Of a DNA stretch of 64,000 nucleotides, positions 27,203 through 36,518 are shown piece after piece. A program made the position numbers and the translations under genes. The stretch is taken from positions 558,001 to 622,000 of the forward strand of contig CBDAOL010000011.1 in assembly GCA_965198045.1 (NCBI GenBank), given 5' to 3'. The stretch comes from CBDDEC01 sp965198045 (GTDB lineage Bacteria > Chloroflexota > Dehalococcoidia > UBA2979). The first letter of the stretch is position 1, and every line of letters starts with the position of its first letter. Under the pieces are notes generated by a model. It worked only from the letters and a program-made list of their open reading frames with translations. It did no database searches and was not told the origin of the DNA.

Positions 27203-27913
27203 ATGGTCACGAACATGGCGCCCGCACCGCCTGCACCGCCCGCGCCGCCGCCCCCGCTACGACGTCGACGCCCCCGCCCCAGCTGGCGCGCCGAGCGCGC
27301 ACTCTGGCGCGAGGGCTTCCAACGCGTCGCCGGCGTTGACGAGGTCGGTCGGGGGCCCCTGGCCGGGCCAGTCATCGCCGGCGCGGTGGTGCTGCCGCTG
27401 ACACCCTCCGGGCAGATCCCGCGCCAGGGCTGGATGCGACGCCTGCGCGACTCGAAGCAGCTGAGCGCCGCCCAGCGCGAGGCGCTCGCCGAGGAGATCC
27501 GGGCCCGTTGCGACTGGGCCGTGATGGCGGTCTCCTCGCAGGTCGTAGACCAGATCAACGTGCTCAAGGCCTCCCAGCTCGCCATGCGCCTCGCCGTCGA
27601 GGCCCTCGGTGACGCGCCTGATGCCGTGATCATCGACGGTCGCGACCGCCTACGGCTGCGGGTCACCCAGCGCCCGGTCGTCGGTGCCGATGCACGCTGC
27701 ATCTCGGTCGCTGCCGCCTCAATCGTGGCCAAGGTGGAACGTGACAGGCTGATGTGCGAACTTGACGGAGCGTTTCCCGGTTACGGGCTGGCCGAGAACA
27801 AGGGGTATGCGACCGCTGAACATCGGGCTGCACTGGAGCGATTGGGTTCCAGCAGCGTGCATCGCCTATCGTTTGCGCCGGTCCGGCTCGCTGTAGGTCG
27901 GACAACGGGCTAA
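27203..27913 (+). CDS. rnhB: Ribonuclease HII
   Basis: Removes ribonucleotides from DNA. Catalytic Asp46-Glu47 lie in GVDEVGRGPLAGPV; IIDGRD and KVERDRLM carry the other acidic ligands. The first ~35 residues are a Pro/Arg-rich extension not needed by the family; an internal start is possible, but no better ribosome-binding site is seen. Heads the run rnhB-yraN-fmdB. Confidence 0.94.
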   Translation: MVTNMAPAPPAPPAPPPPLRRRRPRPSWRAERALWREGFQRVAGVDEVGRGPLAGPVIAGAVVLPLTPSGQIPRQGWMRRLRDSKQLSAAQREALAEEIRARCDWAVMAVSSQVVDQINVLKASQLAMRLAVEALGDAPDAVIIDGRDRLRLRVTQRPVVGADARCISVAAASIVAKVERDRLMCELDGAFPGYGLAENKGYATAEHRAALERLGSSSVHRLSFAPVRLAVGRTTG

Positions 27914-27981
27914 ACGCCCCTTGAACGACTGTCAGCACCCCTGACGCGAGCCGCCAGCCGAGAGCGCTGAACGTCTGTCGA

Positions 27982-28365
27982 GTGGAAGCGATCCGATTGT
28001 CTGACCGATCACAGCGACTGGGCGAGGCCGGTGAGCGTCTTGCCGCGGAGCATCTGACTGGCCTTGGCTACGAAATCATCGACCGCAACGTGCGCCGGTC
28101 TGAGGGCGAGATCGACCTCGTCGCCATGGACGAGGGCACGCTCGTCTTCGTCGAGGTCAAGCTGCGCACCTCGCGCCGCCTCGGCGGCGCCGTCTCGGCC
28201 CTGAGCGACCGTAAGAAGTCGCGCATGGTGACGCTGGCCAATGCCTATCTGGCCGACCACCCGGAACTCCCGGCGCTCGGTCGCATCGACCTCGTCGGCA
28301 TCGACCTCCGTGGCAACGGCGAGGTTGGCGAGATCAACCACATCCACAACGCCGTCGAGGAGTAG
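27982..28365 (+). CDS. UPF0102 / YraN-family endonuclease-like protein
   Basis: 127 residues with the family core: RLGEAGERLAAEHL, RSEGEIDLVAMDEG and VFVEVKLRTS, a restriction-endonuclease-like D-ExK arrangement. GTG start. Commonly found next to rnhB, as here. Physiological role not established. Confidence 0.9.
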   Translation: MEAIRLSDRSQRLGEAGERLAAEHLTGLGYEIIDRNVRRSEGEIDLVAMDEGTLVFVEVKLRTSRRLGGAVSALSDRKKSRMVTLANAYLADHPELPALGRIDLVGIDLRGNGEVGEINHIHNAVEE

Positions 28366-28436
28366 CGGGACCGCCGAGATTCCGGAGCGGGCCCTCGTCA
28401 CCTCACCCCGGCCGGATAGCCGCAAGACATAAGGCG

Positions 28437-28442
28437 TACACT
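28437..28442 (+). promoter_or_regulatory. Candidate -10 of the FmdB-like gene (leaderless)
   Basis: TACACT ends 6 nt before the ATG at 28449. No clear -35. Confidence 0.4.
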
Positions 28443-28448
28443 GCCGCC

Positions 28449-28787
28449 ATGCCGATCCACGAGTACCGCTGCGACGACTGCGAGCGCATCACCAGCGTCT
28501 TCCTACGCTCCGCGCGTGCGAAGACGGCAGCGGAATGTGAGCACTGCGGCGGGTCGGAGCGCCTCCACCGCGTGATGTCGCGCACCGCGCGCGTGAAGTC
28601 CGCCAGCGACGTGATCGAGGAGCGTGGCATCCCCGGCGCCGGCGAGCAGTACGAGGACCCGCGGCAGATCGGCGCCTGGGTCGAAAAGCGCTTCGAGGAG
28701 TACGGCATGGACGTACCCGACGAGACGCGAGACATGATCGATGCCGCTCGCGACGGCGAGCTGCCGGACAGCGTCTCCGACCTCTAG
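28449..28787 (+). CDS. FmdB-type zinc-ribbon protein
   Basis: N-terminal MPIHEYRCDDCERI and CEHCGG form a four-Cys zinc ribbon of the FmdB/CxxC_CxxC_SSSS type. The rest is charged and helical. It may be a regulatory or ribosome-associated protein; function unproven. Confidence 0.8.
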   Translation: MPIHEYRCDDCERITSVFLRSARAKTAAECEHCGGSERLHRVMSRTARVKSASDVIEERGIPGAGEQYEDPRQIGAWVEKRFEEYGMDVPDETRDMIDAARDGELPDSVSDL

Positions 28788-28866
28788 TCCGCCCGGCCGG
28801 AGGCTCGATCGAGCCTGTCTCCGCGGGGTTTCACGACCATCTCAGCGCCATCGCCGCTAACGGGGG

Positions 28867-28883
28867 GCGATGCTACGCTCGCC
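28867..28883 (+). promoter_or_regulatory. Promoter element of hppA (17-mer shared with glyS)
   Basis: GCGATGCTACGCTCGCC is identical to the block upstream of glyS at 33905. Inside it TGC-TACGCT is an extended -10. It would give a leader of about 75 nt, the same as at glyS. Confidence 0.55.
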
Positions 28884-28961
28884 GCGGTCCGCCGCCGCGA
28901 GTGGTGCGGCGTACGGCCCGACCGAGAGTCGGCCTGACCTCGCCACCGAGGATTGTCTTCC

Positions 28962-31061
28962 ATGGGCTCGTTGATCATCGCCCTCGCGGCCGGAGTGGCC
29001 GCGATTCTCTTTGCCATTGTGCTGACTCGTCAGATCCTGAGCGAAGACGAAGGCAACGACGTGATGCGCGGCATTGCCGCGAGCATCCAGGAGGGCGCGG
29101 CAGCCTTCCTCAGGCGCGAGTACACGTTCATTGCCGTCTTCGTCGTCTTCGTCACTGCCGTCCTCGTGATCTTCATCGACTACGACGCGCTGGATAAGCT
29201 CAGCGGCGGCGACCCGAATCTGCTCACTGACACCGAGTCAGGCGAGTTGACTGGCCTTCCGCGCACCGCCATTGCCTATCTGCTCGGCGCGTTCGCATCC
29301 GCGACCGCCGGCTACGTCGGGATGTACGTGGCGGTTCGCGCGAACGTCCGCACGGCCGCGAAGGCCCAGACCGGCCTCAACCCCGCGCTCCGCGTCGCCT
29401 TCTCCTCCGGCACCGTCATGGGCATGTCGGTCGTCGGCATCGCCCTCATCTTCATCACCGTGCTGTACATGGTGTTCCAGAGCGTCCAGCCGCTCACCGG
29501 CTTTGCGTTCGGCGCCTCGTCCATCGCGCTCTTCGCCCGCGTCGGCGGCGGCATCTTCACGAAGGCGGCAGACATCGGCGCCGACATCGTCGGCAAGGTC
29601 GAGGTCGGCATCCCCGAGGATGACCCGCGCAACCCCGCCTCCATCGCTGACAACGTGGGCGACAACGTGGGAGACGTCGCCGGCATGGGCGCGGACCTCT
29701 TCGAGTCCTACACCGGCTCGATGGTGGCGACCATGTCCCTCGCCGCCGTCGCCGTCATCGGCGCTGGTGAGAACGGCGTCTTCGAGTCGGCCGAGGCAGC
29801 GCTCTACGACTCTCCGGCCCTCGTCCTGCCGATCGTGATCATGGGGCTGGGCATCTTCGCCTCGATCGCCGGATCGTTCCTCGTCCGCACGGGCGAACAG
29901 GCCAGCATGGGGCGCCTCCTCTGGGCCCTCCGCACGGGCATCTTCTCCGCCGGCGGACTCGCATTGGTCGCCACCGCCGCCGCGGTGCTGGTGCTCGACA
30001 TCGACTTCAAGCTCTTCTGGGCCGTCGTCACGGGGCTCGTCGCTGGGCAGGTCATCGGCACAGCGACCGAGTACTACACCGCCTATGAGTTCTCACCGAC
30101 GAAGAAGCTCGCCGAGCAGGCAGAGACCGGCGCCGGAACGCTGATCATCGGCGGCCTCGGCCTCGGCATGTTCTCGACCGCCATCCCGCTGCTCACCCTC
30201 GTCGCCGCCATCTGGATCACGTTCGAGCTGGCCGGCCTCTACGGCATCGCTCTGGCCGCCGTCGGCATGCTCTCCACCCTCGGCATCACGCTCGCCAGCG
30301 ACGCCTACGGCCCCGTCGCGGACAATGCCGGCGGCATCGCCGAACAGGCGGGCCTCGACCCCGAGGTCCGCGACCGCACGGACGCCCTCGACAGCCTCGG
30401 CAACACGACCGCGGCGACCGGCAAGGGCTTCGCCATTGGCTCCGCGGTGCTCACGGCACTGGCGCTGATGGTCACCTTCGCCCAGGTCACGAACATCGAC
30501 GTCGCGAAGCTCTCGCTGCTCGAAGTCGAGGTGCTGCTCGGCCTGCTGATCGGCGGCCTGATGCCCTTCATCTTCGGCGCGCTGACGATGGGCGCGGTCG
30601 GCCGCGCGGCCATGGAGATGGTCAATGAGGTGCGCCGTCAATTCCGCGAGAAGCCCGGCATCATGGACGGTACCGAGCAGCCCGACTCCGCTCGTGCTGT
30701 CGCCATCGCCACCGACGGTGCTCTGCGCGCGATGATCATTCCCGGCGCGCTTGCCGTGGCCGTGCCGGTCGCCGTCGGCGCGCTGATCAGCGCCGAGGCA
30801 CTGGGCGGTCTGCTCATCGGTTCCATCTCGTCGGGTGCCCTGCTCGCGCTGATGATGGCGAACGCCGGCGGCGCCTGGGATAACGCGAAGAAGTACATCG
30901 AAACCGGCCAGCACGGCGGCAAGGGCTCCGATGCCCACAAGGCCGCCGTCGTCGGCGACACCGTCGGCGATCCATTCAAAGACACTTCCGGCCCGGCGCT
31001 GAACATCCTGCTCAAACTGATGGCGATCGTCGCCGTCGTGTTCGGGCCGCTGTTCGTCTAG
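28962..31061 (+). CDS. hppA: Membrane-bound K+-dependent pyrophosphatase (H+ or Na+ pump)
   Basis: Hydrolyses PPi and pumps cations across the membrane, recovering energy from biosynthesis. About 16 membrane helices; catalytic loops include DDPRNPASIADNVGDNVGD and GDTVGDPFKDTSGP. In GNTTAATGKG the Ala and Gly positions correspond to the K+-dependent subclass; K+-independent pumps have Lys and Thr there. K+-dependent members may pump H+ or Na+, which I cannot tell here. ATG at 28962 is preferred over TTG at 28953 because GAGG at 28948-28951 fits it better. Confidence 0.95.
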   Translation: MGSLIIALAAGVAAILFAIVLTRQILSEDEGNDVMRGIAASIQEGAAAFLRREYTFIAVFVVFVTAVLVIFIDYDALDKLSGGDPNLLTDTESGELTGLPRTAIAYLLGAFASATAGYVGMYVAVRANVRTAAKAQTGLNPALRVAFSSGTVMGMSVVGIALIFITVLYMVFQSVQPLTGFAFGASSIALFARVGGGIFTKAADIGADIVGKVEVGIPEDDPRNPASIADNVGDNVGDVAGMGADLFESYTGSMVATMSLAAVAVIGAGENGVFESAEAALYDSPALVLPIVIMGLGIFASIAGSFLVRTGEQASMGRLLWALRTGIFSAGGLALVATAAAVLVLDIDFKLFWAVVTGLVAGQVIGTATEYYTAYEFSPTKKLAEQAETGAGTLIIGGLGLGMFSTAIPLLTLVAAIWITFELAGLYGIALAAVGMLSTLGITLASDAYGPVADNAGGIAEQAGLDPEVRDRTDALDSLGNTTAATGKGFAIGSAVLTALALMVTFAQVTNIDVAKLSLLEVEVLLGLLIGGLMPFIFGALTMGAVGRAAMEMVNEVRRQFREKPGIMDGTEQPDSARAVAIATDGALRAMIIPGALAVAVPVAVGALISAEALGGLLIGSISSGALLALMMANAGGAWDNAKKYIETGQHGGKGSDAHKAAVVGDTVGDPFKDTSGPALNILLKLMAIVAVVFGPLFV

Positions 31062-31084
31062 CCGGCACTCGCAGCGCATCACAA

Positions 31085-31112
31085 AGAACGGCGGGCATTC
31101 GCCCGCCGTTCT
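31085..31112. terminator. Hairpin terminator after hppA
   Basis: AGAACGGCGGGC and GCCCGCCGTTCT pair over 12 bp with loop ATTC, between convergent hppA and the metallo-hydrolase gene. The downstream T tract is poor. Confidence 0.7.
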
Positions 31113-31144
31113 GCTGTCCAGGACATCGCGCCGCCGAGGGCTCG

Positions 31145-31828
31145 TCAGTCCTCGTCGAAGCTGAACTCAAAGCCCAGGGTCATCGCGGGGTTGCGGATGA
31201 ACGGGTTGAACTCGCGCTCGGCCCCAACCGTCGTCGCCGGCCCGTGTCCCGGCAGCACCGTCGTCTCGTCGGGCAGTGTCAGCAGCTGGTCACGAATCGA
31301 GCGCATCAGCGTCGGGCCGTCCGAACCGGGGAAGTCGTGCCGGCCGATCGAGCCCTGGAAGAGCACGTCCCCCGTGAACACGAGCCCCTCGCCGGCGATG
31401 CAGACCGAGCCCGGCGTGTGCCCCGGCGCGTGGCGGACCTCGAAGCGGTGCGAGCCAGCCTTGAGGATGTCGGCATGCTCGAGGGGTGCCACTAGCTCGG
31501 GCGGCGCGGCGACCTCGCGCCCCATCCACATCGGCGCGCTCGCCAGCTGCGGGGCGATCATCGCGAAGTCGTCTGCGTGCATCGTCCAGCGCGGCGTCTG
31601 CCCCGCGTCTCTCAGTCCGGCCACCAGCTCCGCCACGCCGCCCGTGTGGTCGAGGTGGCCGTGCGTCGCGATCACGGTGCTCACTCGCAGCTGGCGCTCC
31701 GCGCACTGCTCGAGCAGGAACGCAGCGTCGTCGCCGGGATCGATCACGATCACCTCGTTGCTCGTTTCGTCGCCCACGACGTAACAATTCGCCTGCAAGC
31801 GCCCCACAGGGAACGTTTCGAGGATCAT
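31145..31828 (-). CDS. Metallo-beta-lactamase-fold hydrolase (glyoxalase II-like)
   Basis: 227 residues from the ATG at 31828, which has GGAGG 4 nt upstream. Dinuclear metal motif THGHLDH, then HAPGHTPGS, FTGDVLF and LPGHGP give the full ligand set of glyoxalase II-like hydrolases. Substrate unknown. Confidence 0.85.
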   Translation of the reverse strand: MILETFPVGRLQANCYVVGDETSNEVIVIDPGDDAAFLLEQCAERQLRVSTVIATHGHLDHTGGVAELVAGLRDAGQTPRWTMHADDFAMIAPQLASAPMWMGREVAAPPELVAPLEHADILKAGSHRFEVRHAPGHTPGSVCIAGEGLVFTGDVLFQGSIGRHDFPGSDGPTLMRSIRDQLLTLPDETTVLPGHGPATTVGAEREFNPFIRNPAMTLGFEFSFDED

Positions 31829-31992
31829 CGCGCCTCCCGACGAGTAGGCAGCCGTTGGAAGGAATCCGCCCGAATCCGCTGCGTCCTTACAGTCTGCGAC
31901 CCTCAGGATTCTCGCGGAACCTGCCGACAATGAGAAGGACGGCGGTGATGCGTATCGGACGCCGCCGCCGCCGCTGCGTAGTCGGAGGTTAC

Positions 31993-33227
31993 ATGCAGGA
32001 CGCGACGAACCTGGCCATGCGTCTCGAGCGCTCCGGCGCGACGAACTGGCGCAGCGGCACGGGTGAACTCGAGCCGGCGCGCCGGATCGATCTGCTTCCG
32101 CACCTCAGCGGCGCCTTCGATCTCGCCGAGCATCAGCCGATCGGCCACGCCACGCGCGTCGCGCACATCGCCGTCGCCATCGCGCGCGAGCTCGGCCTAC
32201 ATGCCGCCGACCGTCGCACGGTCGTCGATGTCGCGCTCGTCCACGGCGCTGGGGCCGCCTTGCCCTCAGCGACCCTCGAGGACAGCGCCTGGGTCGCCGA
32301 CGCCCTGGGTCTCGAGGAAGGCGTCCGCCACGCCGTCCGCATCTTCGGCGAGCGGTCAGAGGGTGGGGCTGAGGCCGTTTCCGCCGCCACATGCCGCTCG
32401 AAACCTCGATCGTGCGTGCGTCCCACTGGGCCGTCGACACCGCCGACAGCGAGCGTAACCCGCTCCGCGCCCGCGCCGAGCTTCAGCGCTCCACCGCCGA
32501 AGAGATGCGCGCGACCATGGGTCGCGAAGTGTCCTCGGCGCTCGCCAACGTCCTCGGCGATGACGAGACGTGGATGGTGCTCTGGTCGCCGGGGCTCCCG
32601 CAGATCGTTGCCCAGTCGGGCGCTGGCGAGGGCAGGCCTTCGCTCCGCAAGGTCGAGCGCACGACCGCCGCCATGGGCAGCGTCATCGACGCCGCCATTC
32701 GCGAGCCGCGTCGTGCAGCCCGCATCTCCGCGCTCGCCCGCGAGCTGGCGAGGCGACTCGAACTGTCGCCGGGTCGAGCCCGCGCCATCGACGTTGCGGC
32801 GCAGCTGCTCGACATCGGACAGCTTGGCGTGCCGCGCCACATCAACGACAAGCCCTCCATCCTCTCGGTCGACGAAATGGAAGTGATGCGCCGTCACCCC
32901 TCGCTCGGTGCGAGCATCCTCGAGCAAGCCCCCGGCTTCGGCGAGATCGCGCGCTGGGTCGGCATGCACCACGAGCGGGTCGACGGCCGCGGCTACCCAG
33001 ATATGCTCGAGAGCGAAGAGTTGCCGGTGGCGGCACGTGTGCTCTCGATCGCCGACGGCTACTGGGCGCTACGTGCGCGCCGCCCCTATCGCCAGGCCAT
33101 GACCCACAACGAGGCGACGGACCTCATCGAGGGCGCCACTGGCGACCAGTACGACGAGGCGATCGTGGCGCACCTGCGTCCCGCCATCCGCGACTCAAGT
33201 GTCGACGACGAGGCGCTCACGGCCTGA
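31993..33227 (+). pseudogene. HD-GYP-like protein with one-base frameshift and degenerate HD
   Basis: ATG at 31993 has GGAGG 4 nt upstream. The first frame carries an HD-like helix set (IGHATRVAHIAVAIARELGL). The second frame, from about 32375, carries a C-terminal HD-GYP module: LLDIGQLGVP and HHERVDGRGYP. The canonical HDIGK reads LDIGQ, so the metal His-Asp pair is altered and c-di-GMP hydrolysis is doubtful. The frames differ by one missing base; restored length is 411. A separate second gene starting at ATG 32391 is an alternative. Confidence 0.65.
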
Positions 33228-33260
33228 CGGCTCCTCACCGCCTGACGGCTTCTGCGCGAG

Positions 33261-33611
33261 CTAGATCCGCTCGAAGCGGTCGATCGCCACGACGAACACG
33301 ATCGCGCCGCCCACCCGCACCTCGACTGGCTCAGCCGAGAACGTGCCCTCGCCCAGGAAGGGCAGCGTCTGTACGGGGACGTATTCCTTGCGCGCGTGGC
33401 AGAGCTCGTCGACCAGCTCAAGCACCCCGTCGACCTGCTCGTCGGAAACACCGCTGAGGATGGTGGCGTTGCCTCGACGCAGGAACCCGCCGGACGAACC
33501 GATCTTGGTCGCCGGCAGGCCCTCCTCAACGAGCCGGTTCATGAGCCGGTCGGAATCGTTGTCCGACACGATCATCACGATCAGCTTCGTGGGGATCGGC
33601 AGCTCAGGCAT
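33261..33611 (-). CDS. darA: Cyclic di-AMP receptor (DarA/PstA family)
   Basis: PII-like trimeric c-di-AMP sensor. Family signature is plain: MIVSDNDSDRLMNRLVEEG, then TKIGSSGGFLRRGN and GVSDEQVDGVLELV. 116 residues from the ATG at 33611. It overlaps the upstream small membrane-protein gene by 8 nt. No diadenylate cyclase is in the window. Confidence 0.9.
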   Translation of the reverse strand: MPELPIPTKLIVMIVSDNDSDRLMNRLVEEGLPATKIGSSGGFLRRGNATILSGVSDEQVDGVLELVDELCHARKEYVPVQTLPFLGEGTFSAEPVEVRVGGAIVFVVAIDRFERI

Positions 33612-33810
33612 CGTCTTCGCCCTCGCTGCCCTCGGAGGGTGCGGGCGTCGCGCTGGGAGCAGGGCCACCCTGCTCCGCCTGGAGCTCCGCACGCGCCGAC
33701 AGCACCACCGCGATGCAGACGCCGATGCTGATGCCTAGCACGAGGATCGCGATCGTTCGCACCGTCGCCTCCTGCACCTTGCCGCCGCCGCGCACACGTC
33801 CAGTTGCGCT
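33604..33810 (-). CDS. Small single-pass membrane protein
   Basis: 68 residues from the ATG at 33810. A hydrophobic helix (about residues 17-37) is followed by a Glu/Pro/Ala-rich acidic tail. It is translationally coupled to darA by an 8-nt overlap. No family recognised. Confidence 0.55.
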   Translation of the reverse strand, partial: SATGRVRGGGKVQEATVRTIAILVLGISIGVCIAVVLSARAELQAEQGGPAPSATPAPSEGSEGEDDA

Positions 33811-33904
33811 CATCTTCGGATCCTCGACGCCGATTCGTCCAGTGCCCCGGGTGAAGCAAGACACGATCTTCCGCGGCTCAGGCCTTCATTGAGGGCACGG
33901 AATC

Positions 33905-33921
33905 GCGATGCTACGCTCGCC
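33905..33921 (+). promoter_or_regulatory. Promoter element of glyS (17-mer shared with hppA)
   Basis: GCGATGCTACGCTCGCC, identical to 28867-28883, with TGC-TACGCT as an extended -10 at 33909-33917. The leader to the glyS ATG is about 75 nt. I see no T-box fold. Confidence 0.55.
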
Positions 33922-33997
33922 TCACGAGCGCGCGGCCGAGGCTTTGCCGGTCCGACGCGCCCACGCGGCCCCAGCGGCACGGCCCTTGAGGAGTGAA

Positions 33998-35386
33998 ATG
34001 GCAGACGCGACCGAGCCCGCCTCGGACATGACCGCGGACCTCGAAACGATGGTCTCCCTGGCCAAGCGTCGAGGCTTCGTGTTCCAGTCGGCCGAGATCT
34101 ACGGTGGGTTCGCCGCTGCCTACGATTACGGCCCGCTGGGCGTCGAGATGCGTCGCAACATCCGCGAGCTCTGGTGGCGCAACACCGTGCAGGAACGGGA
34201 CGACGTCGTCGGCGTCGAGGCGGCGATCATCACCAACCCCGACGTCTGGCGTGCCTCTGGCCACCTCGACACGTTTACGGATCCCCTCGTGGAGTGCCTG
34301 GAGTGCCACACGAGGCACCGCGCCGACCACATCGAGGACAACACCTGCCCTGAGTGCGGCAAGATCGGGCGGTTCACGGAAGAGCGCGACTTCCACATGA
34401 TGCTGTCCACCCTCGTCGGCCCTGTCGCCGACGAGAGCGCCCGCGCCTACCTGCGCCCGGAGACCGCGCAGGGCATGTTCGTCAATTTCGAAAACGTCCA
34501 GACCACCACCCGCAAGCGCCTCCCCTTCGGCATCGCCCAGATCGGCAAGTCGTTCCGCAACGAGATCACGACGAAGCAGTTCATCTTCCGCACGCGCGAG
34601 TTCGAGCAGATGGAGATGGAGTTCTTCTGCCGTCCCGAGGACTCCCTCGCGTGGCACGACTACTGGAAGCGAGAGCGGCTGCGCTGGTACTACGGCCTCG
34701 GCGTCCGCCCCCAGCACCTCCGGCTGCGCGACCATACCGCCGAGGAGCTCTCGCACTATTCGAGCGCCACCGCCGACATCGAGATCCACTACCCCTGGGG
34801 CTGGGGCGAACTCGAGGGCATCGCGCACCGTGGCGACTTCGACCTCACCGCGCATGCCGAGGCCACCGGCAAGCGGCTCACCTACTTCGATCCCGACTCG
34901 AACGAGCACATCGTGCCGCACGTCGTCGAGCCCGCCGTCGGCGTCGACCGCATCATGCTCACGCTGATGATGGACGCCTACCGCGAGGAGACGCTCGAGA
35001 ACGGCGAGACCCGCGCGCTGCTCAAGCTCGCGCCCGAGGTCGCCCCGGTCACCGTCGCCGTGCTTCCGCTCTCCCGCAACGAGAAGCTCACCCCCGCCGC
35101 CCGAGGCGTCTGGGACCGCCTGCGGCCCCACTTCCGCACGCAGTTCGACGACGCGCAGTCGATCGGCCGCCGCTACCGCCGCCAGGACGAGATTGGTACG
35201 CCGCTCTGCGTCACCGTCGACTTCGACACGCTCGACGACGAAGCGGTCACCATCCGCGAGCGCGACTCGATGGAGCAGATCCGCGTCCCCATCGAGGGCG
35301 TCGCGGAGGCTCTTCGCGAGCGCATCGAGGCCCTGCGCCCGGAGGTCCCGGCGCGTGAGGACGTGGTCATCGAGGCCGCGTCGTGA
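33998..35386 (+). CDS. glyS: Glycyl-tRNA synthetase (homodimeric class II)
   Basis: Charges tRNA-Gly. KRRGFVFQSAEIYGG and YDYGPLGVEM are the N-terminal signature; class II motif 2 lies in GKSFRNEI, motif 3 in GVDRIMLTLM, and the anticodon-binding domain is C-terminal. An inserted zinc knuckle uses CLEC and CPEC. ATG at 33998 has GAGGAG just upstream and gives 462 residues. GTGA overlap with the following phosphoesterase. Confidence 0.96.
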   Translation: MADATEPASDMTADLETMVSLAKRRGFVFQSAEIYGGFAAAYDYGPLGVEMRRNIRELWWRNTVQERDDVVGVEAAIITNPDVWRASGHLDTFTDPLVECLECHTRHRADHIEDNTCPECGKIGRFTEERDFHMMLSTLVGPVADESARAYLRPETAQGMFVNFENVQTTTRKRLPFGIAQIGKSFRNEITTKQFIFRTREFEQMEMEFFCRPEDSLAWHDYWKRERLRWYYGLGVRPQHLRLRDHTAEELSHYSSATADIEIHYPWGWGELEGIAHRGDFDLTAHAEATGKRLTYFDPDSNEHIVPHVVEPAVGVDRIMLTLMMDAYREETLENGETRALLKLAPEVAPVTVAVLPLSRNEKLTPAARGVWDRLRPHFRTQFDDAQSIGRRYRRQDEIGTPLCVTVDFDTLDDEAVTIRERDSMEQIRVPIEGVAEALRERIEALRPEVPAREDVVIEAAS

Positions 35387-36199
35387 CCGCACCGGAGACA
35401 CAGCAGGGCACACGGCCACGCCTCAAGGTGCTGCACACCTCCGACGTGCACCTCGGCGCCTACGACTCCGGCTCGGTGGAGCTGCGCGCCTCGATCCAGG
35501 ACACGTTCCGCCGTGTCATCGACGTCGGCATCACCGAGGGTGTCGACCTGATGCTGATCGCCGGCGACTTCTTCGACAACGCCCGCGTCAAGCCGGAGAC
35601 CCTGGCCTTCGCCGCCGAGCAGCTCGGCCGCATCGGCGTCCCCGTCGTCCTCAACCCGGGCAACCACGACCACATCGGTCCCGGCTCCGTCTACGACCGC
35701 ATCGACCTCGAGGCGGAGACGGGCAACGTCCGCCTCATGCGCGAGGCGGACGGCGAGACGGTCGCGATCGAGTCGCTCGACGTCGAGGTCTGGGGCCCGC
35801 TCCCATACCGAGCAGCTGCCCGACTTCTCGCCATTCGGCGATCCGCCGCCGAGGGGTGATGCTGCCTGGCAGCTCGGCATTGGCCACGGGCATTACATCC
35901 ACCCGCGGGCATTGCTGCACCACAGCTTCCACATCCGCGAAGAGCACCTCGCCGCCACCGAACGCGACTACGTCGCGCTCGGCCACTGGGAGCAGATGAC
36001 CCGCGTCAGCGGCGGCGCCGCCGTCACCGCCGCCTACAGCGGCGCGCCCGAGGGCCTGGGGCGCCGCGACCAGCACGGCCACGTGCTGCTCGTCGACCTG
36101 CGCGAGGACGGCCGTGTCGAACTCACCGGCCACCCCCTCGCCGAGGCAGAGCCGATCGCCAACGACGACCTCGGCCTGCTCGAAGCACTGCAGGACTAG
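35383..36199 (+). pseudogene. Calcineurin-like metallophosphoesterase with one-base frameshift
   Basis: First frame: HTSDVHLGAY, GDFFDNARVK and NPGNHDH are motifs I-III of SbcD/Mre11-type phosphoesterases. The second frame, after about 35798, continues GRSHTEQLPDFSPFG and ends with a GHWE motif. GGCCCGC at the junction has one C too many. Removing it gives 271 residues. No nuclease capping partner (SbcC) adjoins it, so a DNA-repair role is not assured. Confidence 0.75.
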
Positions 36200-36518
36200 C
36201 CGCCACCTCGCCCCGCGCTTGCCAGGTCCGACCGTGGGCGTTCCGCGTGTTTCTGTCCTCGACGCGTGCCACGAAGATCACTCTGGTGCGACGACCCGGA
36301 CGCCGCCCGACGCCGCCGCCGTTGCGACCGGGGGATCTGCGATCCCACCGTCCGAGGGGGCGTGGGGGACCCATCCCCCCACAAATCCCTAGGGCGGGCG
36401 GGTGGGGAGAACAGAGCCGCGCGCAGCGCGCCCAACTCTATCGAGACAAACGAAAGACCCCGCCGCAGCGGGGCCTCCTCGATCGCGCTCCCCTCGAGGG
36501 GAGGAGTGTCGCGAGCGG
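36200..36518. other. 319-bp intergenic region with hairpins
   Basis: Lies between the convergent phosphoesterase and fdxA genes. It holds a G5/C6 inverted repeat around 36363-36382, possibly terminating the plus-strand operon, and the fdxA terminator. No gene seen. Confidence 0.5.
36447..36473 (-). terminator. Terminator of fdxA
   Basis: On the minus strand CCCCGC and GCGGGG pair around a 4-nt loop and are followed by CTTTCGTTTGT. It lies about 45 bp past the fdxA stop. Confidence 0.65.

Noticed and set aside
33911..35419. Open frame antisense to glyS
   Set aside because: Shadow of glyS with low-complexity Val/Asp/Arg composition and no motifs.
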